Of a stretch of DNA of 64,000 bases, positions 10,368 to 21,636 are shown piece after piece. The notes under the pieces were generated by a model, which was not told the origin of the DNA, ran no database searches, and was given only the letters and a program-made list of their open reading frames with translations. Location: assembly GCA_963682025.1 (NCBI GenBank), contig OY821519.1, positions 71,872,525 through 71,936,524 of the forward strand, given 5' to 3'. Each line of letters starts with the position of its first letter. Within the stretch, counting starts at the first letter, position 1. The stretch comes from Cordilura impudica. Taxonomy: Eukaryota > Arthropoda > Insecta > Diptera > Scathophagidae. The translations under genes and the position numbers were made by a program.

Positions 10368-13028
10368 GACATATGACATATGACGTTATTTCATGCAACC
10401 ATCCAAGTAATAGAGCTCATGGAGGTTCTGCAATTTTGGTAAAATATTCCAATAAGTACACTCTTCTTGATAATTACAGAAAACCCCCATCTTCAAGCTA
10501 CTGCTATTCAAATTAAATGTGACAATAGTGATATATCCATTTATTCTGTCTACTTTCCTCCAAGGCATAGTATGGAATGCGATGACTACGATTTCTTTTT
10601 CAAAAATCTAGGGACTAAATTCATAGTCGGAGGAGACTTTAATGCAAAACATCCATGGTGGGGCTCAAGAATTACAAATCCCAAAGGCAAAGATCTTTAT
10701 AAAAGTGTTATTAAAAATAATTTATCAGTGCTTTCAACAGGAAGACCTATTTATTGGCCAAGCGACCCCAGAAAAATTCCAGAATTATTTGATTTTATAG
10801 TTTATTCGAGCATTCCTAGCCACCTTTTAGATATTTTAGATTGTGATGAGTTAAGTTCGGACCATTTGCCACTTATAGTCAATTATAACACAAATTGTAT
10901 TTCTGAAAATAAAACTTATAAAGTAATCTCCTCTAGAACTGATATAAGCTCCTTTAAATGTTGGCTTGAACAAAATATTAATCTTAATGTTCAAATTAAA
11001 TATGGGCTGGAGCTGGATTCTCTCGTTGAAAACTTCACAAACATAATTAGTGAAGCAGCGTTTCTCTCAACACCAATTGCACCAGAATTAAATTCTCGAA
11101 ACAAGGTAATAGTATCTGCTGAAATAAGAGACCTAATAAGAACTAAAAGACGATTTAATATGGAAAAATTATAGAACCCCAACCAACAAAACCAATTTGA
11201 ATCGAGCTACAAATGAGCTAAAGCAACGATTAGCTGATATTAAAAGTGAACAGCTCAACTATTACTTAAGAAACTTTAAATCTTCAAAATTTGACGAGTA
11301 CAATCTGTGACGTGCTACAAAATATTTGAAAAGACCAACAAAAAACCTTTTTCACCAAACCTTTTTCACTTAACAATCCTGAAGATGAAAGAATAATCTC
11401 CTAATTTCTTGATAGTCCATGCCAAATGGATTTACCCATTAAGCATATATCTCCATCTGAAGTAGAACAAGAAATAAATAAATTAAATAACAAAAAATCA
11501 CCCGGGTATGATAAAATATGTGCCAAAGATATTAAAGCGTTGCCCAAAAAAGCCTTTATTTTATTAACTTTAATATTTAACTCAATTCTGAGACTTCAAC
11601 ACTTTCCGGAACAATGGAAATGTGCAGAAATAATGATGGTTCCAAAAACTGGGAAGCCGGAAAATGATATCAAATCTTATAGGCCTATAAGTCTTCTGTC
11701 CACTTTTTCAAAAATATTTGAAAGGTTCTTTCTATGTAGAATGCTGCCAATATTAGAAAAACAAAATATTATACCTGATCATCAATTTGGATTTCGATAT
11801 AAGCTTTACATAAGAACAGTGCCATAGAGTAGCACAAGTAGTAAGAAATGCGCTAGAAAATAAACAGTATTGTTCCCGGTATTCTTGGTCGTTAAGCAAG
11901 CTTTCGACAGAGTTTGGCATCCAAGTCTACTCTTTAAACTTAAACAACATCTTCCTGCACCGTACAATTTTGTCCTTAAATCGTATTTACAAAATCGATG
12001 TTTTTATGTGAAAATAAATAGCGAAATATCAAATATCTGTGAAATAAAGGCAGGAATAGCACAGGGCAGCGTGCTGGGCCCTGTGCTCTATACTATTTTC
12101 ACCTCGGATTTGCCGGTTACTGGAGATGTTACGGTTGCAGCATATGCTGATGATACAGCGTTAATGGCAAGTAATGACTCTAAAGAGGAAGCCTCAAAAA
12201 TGTTACAAAAACAACTCAATAAAATTAGTATCTGGTTGAAGAAATGGAACATTTGTGTTAATACTGAAAAGTCTACGCATATCACATTTACTCTAAGAAA
12301 GGGTGATTGTCCTTCAACGTATTTAAATGGTGAGGAATTCCCTAAATCAGACTGTGTAAAATACCTTGGGATGAATTTAGATAGAAGATTGACATGGAAG
12401 AACCATATAAAGGCAAAAAGAAATCATTTAGACATAAAAACTAAACGTACGTATTGGTTGCTGGGCCAAAACAAGGAGTTAAGCCTTGAAAACAAGGTAT
12501 TGCCATATAAAACTATTTTGAAACCTGTATGGACATATGGAATCCAACTGTGGGGTACTTCAAGCAATTCGAACATTGAAATTCTCCAACGTTATCAATC
12601 CAAAACTTTAAGGATGATGTTAAACGCACCCTGGTTTATAACATACATAAAGACCTTTCAATACCAAAAGTTAAAGAAGAAATCTGTAGTTTTAGCTCAA
12701 TATATCTTGAAAGATTAAATAATCACTCAAATTTACTTGCAATTAGTTTACTGGATGATAGTGAAGAGGTAAATAGACTGAAAAGGTACCATGTGCTAGA
12801 TCTTCCTTTTAGGAAAAAATAGTTGTAAATATGTAAAGTTAATGTGAATACTATATAGAAAATAAAATAGACCTAAGTCTTATGTAAGTTATATGAGTAT
12901 GTAATTGTATACGATTGTAGATATGTTTTAATCTCAGTGGAGGTTGAAACTAATGTTATTATTTATCTTTAACCCATTTGTTTATTATTGTTAAACAGAT
13001 TGCAAATAAAAACTTATATAAAAAAAAA
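10368..13028 (+). mobile_element. Jockey-type non-LTR retrotransposon, 5'-truncated, 12-bp TSD
   Basis: ATGTTCACATAT occurs at 10356-10367 and again at 13029-13040, immediately after an A-rich tail preceded by AATAAAAACT. These bracket one insertion made by target-primed reverse transcription. Only ORF2 sequence is present: endonuclease then RT. ORF1 and the first part of the endonuclease are absent, the usual 5' truncation. Short TGACATA repeats sit at the 5' junction. Confidence 0.9.
10395..12830 (+). pseudogene. Jockey-clade ORF2 (endonuclease + reverse transcriptase), frameshifted
   Basis: The endonuclease part runs from HGGSAILVKYS (10419) through VYFPPRH, GGDFNAKHPWWGS and SSDHLPL (about 10861). 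The RT part has KSPGYDKI, SYRPISLLS, QAFDRVWH, AGIAQGSVLGP and the catalytic AAYADDTALM (near 12140), then the thumb region and TYGIQLWG. Frame changes occur near 10485, 11175-11290, 11815-11870 and 12640. After the last one the frame continues to PFRKK and a stop at about 12822. The protein would copy element RNA at a nick it makes. With four breaks it is dead, but the sequence is otherwise well kept. Confidence 0.9.
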
Positions 13029-13040
13029 ATGTTCACATAT

Positions 13041-15164
13041 TCACTGAAAGCTACACAATAATTACTAAATAATGTGACTTCGTAAAATTTAGTACTTCAG
13101 TTCTATACTTATATATCAAAACGGGTAATACTGGACACCCATAGTAAATGTTTTATAAAAATAATCATTATAAAAAATAATTCATTTAATGAATGGTGTC
13201 CGCTTTACTTCATAGTTCGGTTTATAAATTAACAAATTAAATTAATTTTTTCAAGAATTTACTTGGACTGAGTTATATCCATAAATCGGCTAGTCTCTTT
13301 AAAAATACAATCCTGTCGTTGTGTTTGCCAAAATACAACTATGTTGTTGGTTTACGGGAAATATGGCCACACTAAATTTCAATGAAAATAACGGTTAATA
13401 TACACAACACACTAAGGAGTTCATTATTAGCCAGATAAAGTAAAACTTCAAATTAAATGTCATACTCGTGGAGTCCAAGAATACAGGACATGCACCTCCC
13501 ATTCATTGTAGTAACAACGACAGACAACAACGTGTGTATTAACGGAATTTTAATTGTGTATCGAAAAGAAATTAAATAATATTTAGAAAAAAAAAAAAAA
13601 ATATTAATTGACAAAATTAAAATTTAAAAAATGAAATCAATATTAAAGTGTTAAGATAAATATGAAATGAAGAAATTTTTATAAAAGGTGAATAACTAAA
13701 CAGCTAAAAAATTAATTTAATCTGATTTAAGGAAAATAATAATTTTCACGAAATGGAAATTTTTCTTAAATAAATTGTGAATAATATGTAAGTGACAGTC
13801 ATTAAAACGAAAAGAAGAAAAAAAAAAACTAAAATTCACCACTTTTTTTTTTAGCAGAAAAAGAAAAAAATCAACAATTTTCTACCATTTTTATAAGCTT
13901 TCGTGTACAACTAACTGTAAACAACGACAAAAACGAGTGTTTCTTTTTTTTCGTTTCAAATGAAAACAACAAAAATACTGGTTTTGTCCTTTCTTCTTTA
14001 CTCGACTCAGGAACTGTGATTTACAAATGCTTTTCACAGCGTATCCTTCGTATAGTTGTGGTGAATTTTCATGTTCGTTGTGTGTATAAGTGAATGTGTG
14101 TGCGCGAAAAATAAAGCTTCGGCATTTCATTGTGTGTGCGGTAAATATTCATCAATTTTCATTTTCAGTTTTATTCCGACTGTTTAGGGCGGTTCCGCAA
14201 GCAGGTTGAAAAGTAGTTAAAAGGCTGTGGTAGTGCTAAAGTTCAACAAAAAATATATATGAAAAAACATATTATTACAACTTAAAAGCATTTATCTAAA
14301 AAAAAAGAAGACAAAATATTGAATAACAAAGCAAATTCAGTTAACAAAAAAAAACTTAAGAAAAAATTAAAAAAGATTCCAAGATAAACTTGAAGAAATC
14401 CTTATAACATTGAAAAACAATACTTTCTTAAAAAAAAGGTTTGTTAGTGATGATTACATGAGTGTTTAGAGAAAAAATTTAAATAGAAAAATTATTTAAA
14501 AATACAATGCATATGCATATATTTTATAAGAAAAAAAAAATATAAATATAATTGGCATTTGTATAAAGTGTTAATAAGTAAATGTGTTTGTATGTGTAAC
14601 ACAACCGTTTAGAGATTATAATAAAAGGAAAAAAAAAATCACAAAAATATTTGAATACATACAGACATATATATTATTTAAGACCCTGAAATAATGCTTT
14701 AATACGAGTATATAAATAACTAATAATACTTAGAAATACGCAGAATTTTCCAAACACTTTAAAGTTACTAAATCACGTGTTGAGTTTTCAGAAGAAATTA
14801 AATAGAATTTTATAATTGTTTTTAACTTTTAAACTTGTTTTAAATAAATTTAACATCGTTTGTTTTTCTTTCTTACCTTAACCCAGAACTGTACATAGGA
14901 GCCATATGTGTGATTAATATATACATATATATTTTTAATGAGGACATTGTGTTGTTTTATTTATGTTAAAAGGGCAGTAGCTTAGAAAGAAACATAAATG
15001 TGATTTTTTTTTTTACAGAATTTACTAAGATTATGTTTTTGCTTGCACATATTGATTTCGTTCTTTGATGGAAAATTAAATTTTTAAATTGCTGTTGAAA
15101 CTTTACTAAACTTTATTGAGTTTTGTTTCCATTTATTTTAAAAAAATTTTAAGTTAATATGAGT
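13041..15164. other. Single-copy-looking purine-rich DNA, possible untranslated host sequence
   Basis: No coding frame or element similarity is seen. The stretch 14160-14440 begins after TTTTCAGTTTTATTCC, which resembles an arthropod initiator, and continues as A-rich, low-T sequence like a fly 5' untranslated exon. No TATA box or convincing downstream promoter element is visible, so this is only a suggestion. GTGTGTGCG and TGTATGTG microsatellite-like patches occur around 14080-14150 and 14580. Confidence 0.25.
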
Positions 15165-15390
15165 AGACAGATTTATATGGGGATCTTGAAAATTAATAGT
15201 CCAACTTAGTTTATTTTTGGACAGATGACTTTGAATTTGAGCTTAGAGTTTCAGTCGAATTTATATGGTCATTTGTATTGTGTTGGAATATGCACTCATT
15301 TAAAATAACGGTTGCCTTTGAGCCGTTCAAAGCTTATGTACCAAATTTTATCTATCAAAGCTATGTGATCCTTACAGACTAGCAGCTTAT
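15165..15390 (-). repeat. Old, degraded INE-1-like fragment
   Basis: Scattered family landmarks are in the right order: ATTTATATGGGGATCTT, AGTCC..TTATTTTTGGAC, TCATTTGTATTG and CAAAGCTTATGTACCAAATTTT. It is highly diverged, and the end motifs are missing. Confidence 0.4.
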
Positions 15391-15814
15391 TGGTAAAGTT
15401 ACAACAATTTATTTAAACAAGTTTCAAACTCATTGCTAGAAATACTTAAATTTAATTCAGTCCAAAGACTATAAAATAATATCATAGATTTTGTTAGAGG
15501 TTCATTACGGCCATATTCAGTTCTATGAAAGTCAATATGGAAATAATTGTTTCTAATAAATGAAATTTGAGGAACCAAAATTTTAAATAGATTTAGAATA
15601 TCAGGTCACTCAATTAAGATACAAATGAAGCCACACAAAAATGTTTATGAGAATATTTTCTTACGAGATTCAAGAGATTTCATAGAAATCTAACTGCATC
15701 TGTGAGAAAAGTTGAGACAGATAGAAACGTAAAAAAAGTTAAAGTGTTAAAAATTTGATTTGAATTTTTTCCACACGATTTATGAAGCATAATTCAATCT
15801 CGAAAATATTACTT

Positions 15815-16136
15815 TTTTATACCGTACACCACTATGCGGTCAGGGTATAATGACTATGTGCTGATGTTTGTAAATACCAAAATTATTTGCCCTAACCCTG
15901 TTATTAGTATTTTATTATACCGAATCATTTTCTGAGCGATATCCGTCCACCTGTCCGTCCGTCGTGTATCCACAGGTCTCAAGTATGAAAAAAATTTGGT
16001 GAAATTTAGTTCATAAGCTTCTATCGGCCATAGGATGAACGATATGGAAATTGTTAAAAACCGGTTTTTGTTCAAACCTAGTTCCTATACAAATGGCCCC
16101 CACTAGATCGACTTAAATTGCCATAATATCCAAACT
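15815..16136 (+). repeat. INE-1-like repeat, first half (split by composite insertion)
   Basis: It begins with the TATACCG..CACCACTATG..GGGTATAATGAC hairpin. It runs through a degraded GTCC/GTCT track near 15947-15968, AAGCTTCTATCGGCCATAGG and ATCGACTTAAATTGCC. It stops at AAACT (16132-16136). The second half resumes at 19464, giving AACT at both edges of the inserted unit. Confidence 0.82.
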
Positions 16137-16201
16137 CTGTGGTTTTCTGGAATAACCGCGTATGTCAATTTTTGTCAGTTTTGAGTTAACGATGCCAAAT
16201 A

Positions 16202-17510
16202 AAGGGTCCGCCATCTAACGTTTTTTTTTTCAACTAGTGCTTATTTCGTGAATGGTAACACTTAGCTCATGTCTGATTTGAGAGATAATTAGTTTTATCC
16301 TTCCGCTGAACGAATATGGTTGTGTATACGCTTGAACAATGCTGGGAAATATTGCGACATTACTTTAAAAATCATGGTAATTTTGCAGAATGTATGCGAA
16401 AATTGCGTACGGATTTTGGAAGAAGAGAAGCACCGTCAGCTCCGTATGTTCGTTATCTTGTGAAAAAAGTGAAGGAAACTGGCATCCTCATCGATAAACC
16501 AAAGCGTGAAAAGCCAAAAGCAGTGCGTACACCCGAGAATATTGCTGCTATGGCAGAAAGTGTGCGTGAAGCGCCATCAACATCAATTCACCGTCGTTCT
16601 CAAGAATTGAACATTTCGGAGGCATCATTGAGACGAATTTTGCATAAAGACCTTGCTATGACGCCATACAAAGTCCAATTGGTTCAGGAGTTGAAGCCAA
16701 CTGACCATTCAATGCGTTTTCGCTTCGCTAAGTGGGCCTGCGATCGACTTACAGAAGATGCCGATTTTGCCAAAAAAAATCATCTTTTCAGATGAAGCTC
16801 ATTTTGATCTTGGCGGGTATGTAAACAAGCAAAATTGTCGCATTTGGGGCACAGAAAACCTGCACGCATACATTGAAAAGCCGTTACACCCAAAACGAGT
16901 CACTGTTTGGTGCGGATTTTGGTCCAGAGGCATAATTGGGCCATTTTTCTTCGAAAATGAGCAAGGAGTGGCCGTTACAGTCAATGGCGATCGTTATCGG
17001 GCCATGTTGAACGAATTTTTGTTCACAAAAATTGAAGAGGAGGATATTGGCAATATTTGGTTTCAACAGGACGGCGCTACGTGCCACACAGCCGAAGCTA
17101 CACTCGATGTTTTGCGCCCTGTTTTTGAAGTTCGCATTATCAGCCGCAGAGCTGATGTCATTTGGTCACCTCGGAGCTGCGATTTGACACCGTTTGACTA
17201 TTATTTGTGAGGTGCCCTCAAAGATAAGTGTTACGCCAACAAGCCAGAGACAATTGACGCTTTAAAGAACAATATTCGTGAAGCCATTGGTGAAATACAG
17301 TTGCACACAATCGATAATGTGCTTAAAAATTGGACCGATCATGTAGGCTACTACTTGGCCAGCCGAGGCAGCTATTTGAGCGAAATTATCTTCCATTATT
17401 AATCGGATGGATTGTACTTTCAAATTAAAAAAGAAATTTGAGATAATATTCAGTAGTTTTTTTTTATAGCATTTTCAAAAAAAAAAAAAAAAGTTATTTG
17501 GCGGACCCTT
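16202..17510 (+). mobile_element. Tc1/mariner-superfamily element, copy 2, full length
   Basis: The 1,309-bp element has terminal inverted repeats AAGGGTCCGCCATCTAAC on the left and the complement of GTTATTTGGCGGACCCTT on the right, with TA duplicated at 16200-16201 and 17511-17512. It encodes one transposase with two disabling changes. It is the best preserved of the three copies. Confidence 0.95.
16316..17402 (+). pseudogene. Mariner-type transposase, one frameshift and one stop from intact
   Basis: The frame opens at ATG 16316 (MVVYTLEQCW). It has an N-terminal helix-turn-helix region, a basic linker (KPKREKPKAVRTPENI), then the catalytic triad FSDEAHF, FQQDGATCHTA and RSCDLTPFDYYL. I count 36 residues between the second and third aspartates. 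An A-run near 16770 shifts the frame, and the conserved W after DYYL is TGA (17208-17210). Beyond it the frame continues through GALKDKCYANKPETIDAL to NEIIFHY-like SEIIFHY and TAA at 17400-17402. It would act at TA targets as a cut-and-paste transposase. Confidence 0.93.
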
Positions 17511-18107
17511 TATATTAATTTTTAACGCTCGTTACATGTGTTCAAATTTTTTTTTTAAATATTGACCATTTCTGAGCTTTTTCTTTAAATAACGATGTAA
17601 CTTAAATGTTTATTAAATTAATTTACAGCACTAACGACGTATGTCAACCTACGTTTGATCGCTGACAAATTATTTTCTCAGAAAACGACACTTTGTTATT
17701 AATGAAAAAAAAATGTAAAATAATTTTGGATTAGTTTTCAGTTTATAACCACTTAAGCTTTTGTGTTTATTTCTGTTATTTCTTGTCACTATTATTCTTG
17801 ATAAGTTATTATATTCTCATCCTAACTCCCGTTAACTTTTTGTTGACGAACAAAAAAATCCATTTTTCAAGCAACAACAACTTATGTCTACATGGGTGGT
17901 TGCATTGGTAGTTTTCTTTTTCCAAGAAAACGACGTTTGTCGACATAAGTTGTTTTTATCTGCACACACTTTAAGTGTAATTTACATATTGTTTTTTTCG
18001 TCCTTCTCTAGGATCTATTCCTCTGAAGATTTTTGACTCAAAAATTTGTATAAAGTGTTTATTGCCCATATCTACAGGACTATGAAATAAAAAGCTCTAT
18101 TCAAATA
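17511..18107. other. Spacer between the two facing mariner copies
   Basis: Non-coding and AT-rich. It holds a short inverted repeat, CAACTTATGTC (17878-17888) and GACATAAGTTG (17942-17952). No other similarity was noticed. Confidence 0.4.
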
Positions 18108-19395
18108 AAGGGTTCGCCAAATAACTTTTTTTTTTTGAAATTGCTATAAAAAAAAAACTACTGAATATTATCTCAAAATTCTTTTTTAATTTGAAAGTAC
18201 AATCCTTCCGGTTAATAATGGAAAATAATTTCATTCAAATAGCTGCCTCGGCTGGCCATGTAGTAGCCTACACGATCGGTCCAATTTTTAAGCACATTAT
18301 CGATTGTGTGCAGCTGTATTTCACCATGGCTTCACGAATATTGTCCTTTAAAGCATCAGTTGTCTCTGGGTTGTTGGCGTAACACTAATCTTTGAGGGCA
18401 CCCCACAAACAATAGTCCAACGGTGTCAAATCGCAGCTCCGAGGTGGCCAAACGACATCAGCTCTGCGGCTGATAAGGCGATCTTCAAAAACAGGGCGCA
18501 AAACATCGAGTCTAGCTTCGGCTGTGTGGCACGTAGCGCCGTCCTGTTGAAACTAAATGTTGCCAATATCCTCCTCTTCAATTTTTGTTAACAAAAATTC
18601 GTTCAACATGGCCCGATAACGATCGCCATTGACTGTAACGGCCACTCCTTGCTCATTTTCGAAGAAAAATGGCCCAATTATGCCTCTGGACCAAAATCCG
18701 CACCAAACAGTGACTCGTTTTTGGTGTATCGGCTTTTAAATGTATGCATGCGGGTTTTCTGTGCCCCAAATGCGACAATTTTGCTTGTTTACATACCCGC
18801 CAAGATCAAAATGAGCTTCATCTGAAAAGATGATTTTTTTTTTTTTGGCAAAATCGGCATCTTCTGTAAGTCGATCGCAGGCCCACTTAGCGAAGCGAAA
18901 ACGCATTGGATGGTCAGTTGGCTTCAACTCCTGAACCAATTGGATTTTGTATGGCGTCATACCAAGGTCTTTATGCAAAATTCGTCTCAATGATGCCTCC
19001 GAAATGTTCAATTCTTGAGAACGACGGTGAATTGATGTTGATGGCGCTTCACGCACACTTTCTGCCACAGCAGCAATATTCTCGGGTGTACGCACTATTT
19101 TTGGCTTTTCACCCTTTGGTTTATCGATGAGGATGCCAGTTTCTTTCACTTTTTTCACAAGACAACGAACATACAGAGCTGACGGTGCTTCTCTTCTTCC
19201 AAAATCGGTTCGCAATTTTCGCACACATTCTGCAACATTACCATGATTTTCAAAGTAATGACGCAATATTTCCCAGCGTTGTTCAAGCATATGCACAACC
19301 GTATTCGTTCAGCGGAAGGATAAAACTAATTATCTGTCAAATCAGACATGAGCTAAGTGTTACCATTCACGAAATAAGTACTAGTTGAAAAAAAA
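18108..19395 (-). mobile_element. Tc1/mariner-superfamily element, copy 3
   Basis: The left end AAGGGTTCGCCAAATAAC (18108) follows TA at 18106-18107 and matches the copy-2 3' end with one change. At the other end the sequence follows copy 2 as far as the GTTAG next to the terminus. The ATGGCGGACCCTTTA terminal block is then deleted and TTTTTTGGC follows directly. That is the same GCCAAA flank that borders copy 2. Confidence 0.88.
18400..19296 (-). pseudogene. Mariner-type transposase, multiply disabled
   Basis: Starts at MHMLEQRWEI (19296). It keeps the N-terminal DNA-binding part and the linker. A lengthened T-run (18834-18845 on the plus strand) alters the region before FSDEAHF. NPHAYI is followed by TAA near 18737, and the W before FQQDGAT is TAG near 18555. 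The third motif RSCDLTPLDY and the LWGALKD block remain, but the tail is shifted. It is collinear with copy 2 and evidently decayed independently. Confidence 0.9.
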
Positions 19396-19463
19396 AGTTA
19401 GTTTTTTGGCTCCCCTGAACATTTTGATTTTATGACATACACGGTTATTCTAGAAAACCACAG

Positions 19464-19850
19464 AACTAACAAATATATCTCGGTCAAATTGGGGTTGTTT
19501 ATGTTTAGGACACCAATTTATCAGAAATTGAAAAATAAAACCCTATAATATAATTCTAGGCCATGGTCCATATTAAGTTGATTACCGATCTTCGCTTAAA
19601 TCCATCAAAAACAAAAAAGTTGCACAGATTTTTCTCAAATGTGGTTTCAATATGTTTTAGGAAAAAAATAAGTGATCTTACCAACTAAATTCAGGATCGG
19701 TGCATTTTTCGACCTAGTCCCCATATAAACACAGTATCAGATATGAAGTTTTTCATTTATGCTTATTTTCTATGTCTAATTAGTTGGACCCATGTTATAG
19801 GGTATCGCATTGTCGGCCTAGACTGACTATAATTTTCTTACTTGTTTATA
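19464..19850 (+). repeat. INE-1-like repeat, second half
   Basis: It resumes the family sequence exactly where 16136 leaves off: AATATATCTCGGTCAAATT, then CAGATTTTTCTCA, CCTAGTCCCCATATAAACAC, TTAGTTGGACC and the closing TCGGCCTAGACTGACTATA followed by ATTTTCTTACTTGTTT. Confidence 0.82.
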
Positions 19851-21150
19851 ATCAAGCAGATTATGAATATTACGCCGAGTATAACCTAAAAGCGAAGAAG
19901 GTTTAGGAACGATGTAGTTCAGGTGACCACTAAAACCACACTTGGTATCAGATACTTCAGCTAAGTCCAAAACTTCAGCCACAGAAAATAAAACTTGACC
20001 TCGAATATTATATTGAGATAAAAAAAACATGACGCCATCTATGAAAAATCAAAAATCGACATATATCAACATTAAAAGGAATACCTTTTCGTTCAGACCA
20101 TTAAACAACTCTACCCAAGTCATTATGAAGATCAACCATGTCGATTTTTTACAAATTGGCTTAACATTTTTGGGATCATCCGCTTACCAAAGATATCTTT
20201 TTAAAAGAGTTACAGATATCATTAATAAAAATATTACAAAGCAAAGGACGTAATAAGATGCTTGCTTGTGAAATACCAGAAGCTGGAATAAAAAAAATTG
20301 GAACAAATTCAATTAAATAAGACATTACGGATTCTGCTTGTTAATCCTTTAAATCCCGATGTTGCCTATGGGCCAAATGATATATTTTATCTTATAAGTC
20401 CCGTAATTTTTATTTTTTTCTCCTACGGCTTTTCTCTCAGAGTAGCTTGATATATTGTGCAAGCCCAATTGCAAACATTTTATTGTAAGTACTGATAGAG
20501 ATCATGTGAGAGCTAATCTAATTTGACTGCACATGTAAAATTTTTTTTGTTTGCAAAAAGTGAGTTTACAAATAATCACAAAAAGACTAATAAAGATATT
20601 TAAAAGTTCAAATTTAAATGCTTAAAAATATTGTTTAAGGGTTAAAAAATTATAAAAAAATTTAAAAAATACTTTTAAATGGCGGTCAGTAATTTTTCAA
20701 ATAGAATGTTGCCTGTATGAAACATTTCTTAACGGCTAAACCAGGATACATAGAACTTTGAAATTGATATCAATTCATATTTAGTTCTAAACTAACAACA
20801 TAAACATAAACTTGAAAAATGTTTAACCACTCCCCAATAAATGCGGCCATGAAAGGGTTAAATAAAAACGTCTCAGCATTTCACAATACAACCCAATTTT
20901 AGAAAGCTTCAATAGTAGCAATTTAGCGGTAAATGGTCAAAAGCCTTAGCAATTTGAACACCATTTTCAAAACGGATCAGCAACTATGTTTGTAGTAATT
21001 AAACCACCCGTCATGAAACAATGTTGGGAACAACAGATGAAATGTTTCACTGTGAAAAATAGTTTAGCATAAAGTATATGGTCAAAAACTTTGGCAATAT
21101 TTGTGAATTTAGAAATTGGTCTGCAATTAGAAACCATACCTATTACCTGA
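19851..21150 (-). pseudogene. Jockey/CR1-type LINE RT fragment, split by a TTAA MITE
   Basis: Minus-strand blocks in order: FTNIAKVFDHILYAKLFF with SQHCFMTGG (about 21100-20990), KAFDHLPL and LLLKLSKIG (to about 20880), then after the inserted MITE GISQASILLRPLLCNIFIND (about 20290-20225), ADDPK for the catalytic ADD, then WSERKGIPFNVD, CRFLIFH and HLNYIVPK..SLLGYTRRN (to about 19860). These are RT motifs 1-7 of a LINE. There are many frameshifts. It abuts the INE-1-like end at 19850. Confidence 0.75.
20345..20857. mobile_element. TTAA-flanked MITE (piggyBac-type) inserted in the LINE
   Basis: TTAA at 20341-20344 and 20858-20861 bracket 513 bp of non-coding DNA. The ends are loosely inverted: TCCTTTAAATCCCG against CCCTTTCATGGCCG. 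A second LINE copy at 28303-28330 has the uninterrupted sequence GATTCTGCCGGTTAAATAAA at the same place, which serves as an empty site. Confidence 0.82.
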
Positions 21151-21194
21151 CTTAAATATAAGAAATATTATTGATGGCAAAGGTATTCACAAAT

Positions 21195-21310
21195 CGAATG
21201 CTTTTGATGTTCTGGGCATGAGAATTCAATTCGTTTATCAGTCGAACTAGCAGTATGTGGAATAAACTCCCCGCACAGGTCTTTCCTGACAGTTACATAA
21301 CCTATTTTTA
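21195..21310 (+). pseudogene. LINE ORF2 C-terminal tail fragment
   Basis: The frame reads FISRTSSMWNKLPAQVFPDS then Y, which is the typical end of CR1/jockey-type ORF2 proteins (..SRT..MWN.LP..VF). The same tail occurs at 53925-53990 (minus) and 60490-60560. Confidence 0.65.
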
Positions 21311-21372
21311 ATTTAAGATTTTTTTAGTTGGAAGTACTTATGCTTTCAACATATTTTTTTCATGCATTTAGC

Positions 21373-21636
21373 CTAGTTTAATTAGCTGTTATACTTGTAT
21401 ATTGTTATATTTGTGATAGTGTTATACTTTTTGGTTGTTGAATTAGTTGTTATACTTCGATATTGTTATATTTGTAATAGTGTTATTCTCGAAGGTTGTT
21501 GAATTAACTGTACATGCAGTAATTTTATTGCACCAATACACTCATTACTCACACCGTTTTTGTCTTACTCTGATTTTGTGATTGTATTGTGAAATAGATT
21601 TTTATTCCCCTGAGCATATAGAAGTTTACACATCAA
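21373..21636 (-). repeat. MITE family with GATGTGTAAACATCTA end, partial copy
   Basis: It shares CAATACAATCACAAAATCAG, the CAGGGG block and the terminal GATGTGTAAACTTCTAT (complement, ending at about 21636) with the complete copy at 33297-33623. Two diverged copies of GTTGTTGAATTA..TTATACTT are present internally. Confidence 0.55.

Larger units (their letters stand above)
16137..19463. mobile_element. 3.3-kb inverted composite holding two mariner copies face to face
   Basis: The ends are inverted repeats: CTGTGGTTTTCTGGAATAAC at 16137 against the complement of GGTTATTCTAGAAAACCACAG ending at 19463, and the match extends inward through GACATACGCGG/GACATACACGG. AACT flanks both sides (16133-16136, 19464-19467) and the host INE-1-like repeat resumes on the other side. 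In each arm the flank is followed at an equivalent place by a mariner copy (16202-17510 forward, 18108-19395 reverse). The spacer between them is 597 bp. It is either a foldback-type transposon or an inverted duplication inside a MITE. Confidence 0.65.
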
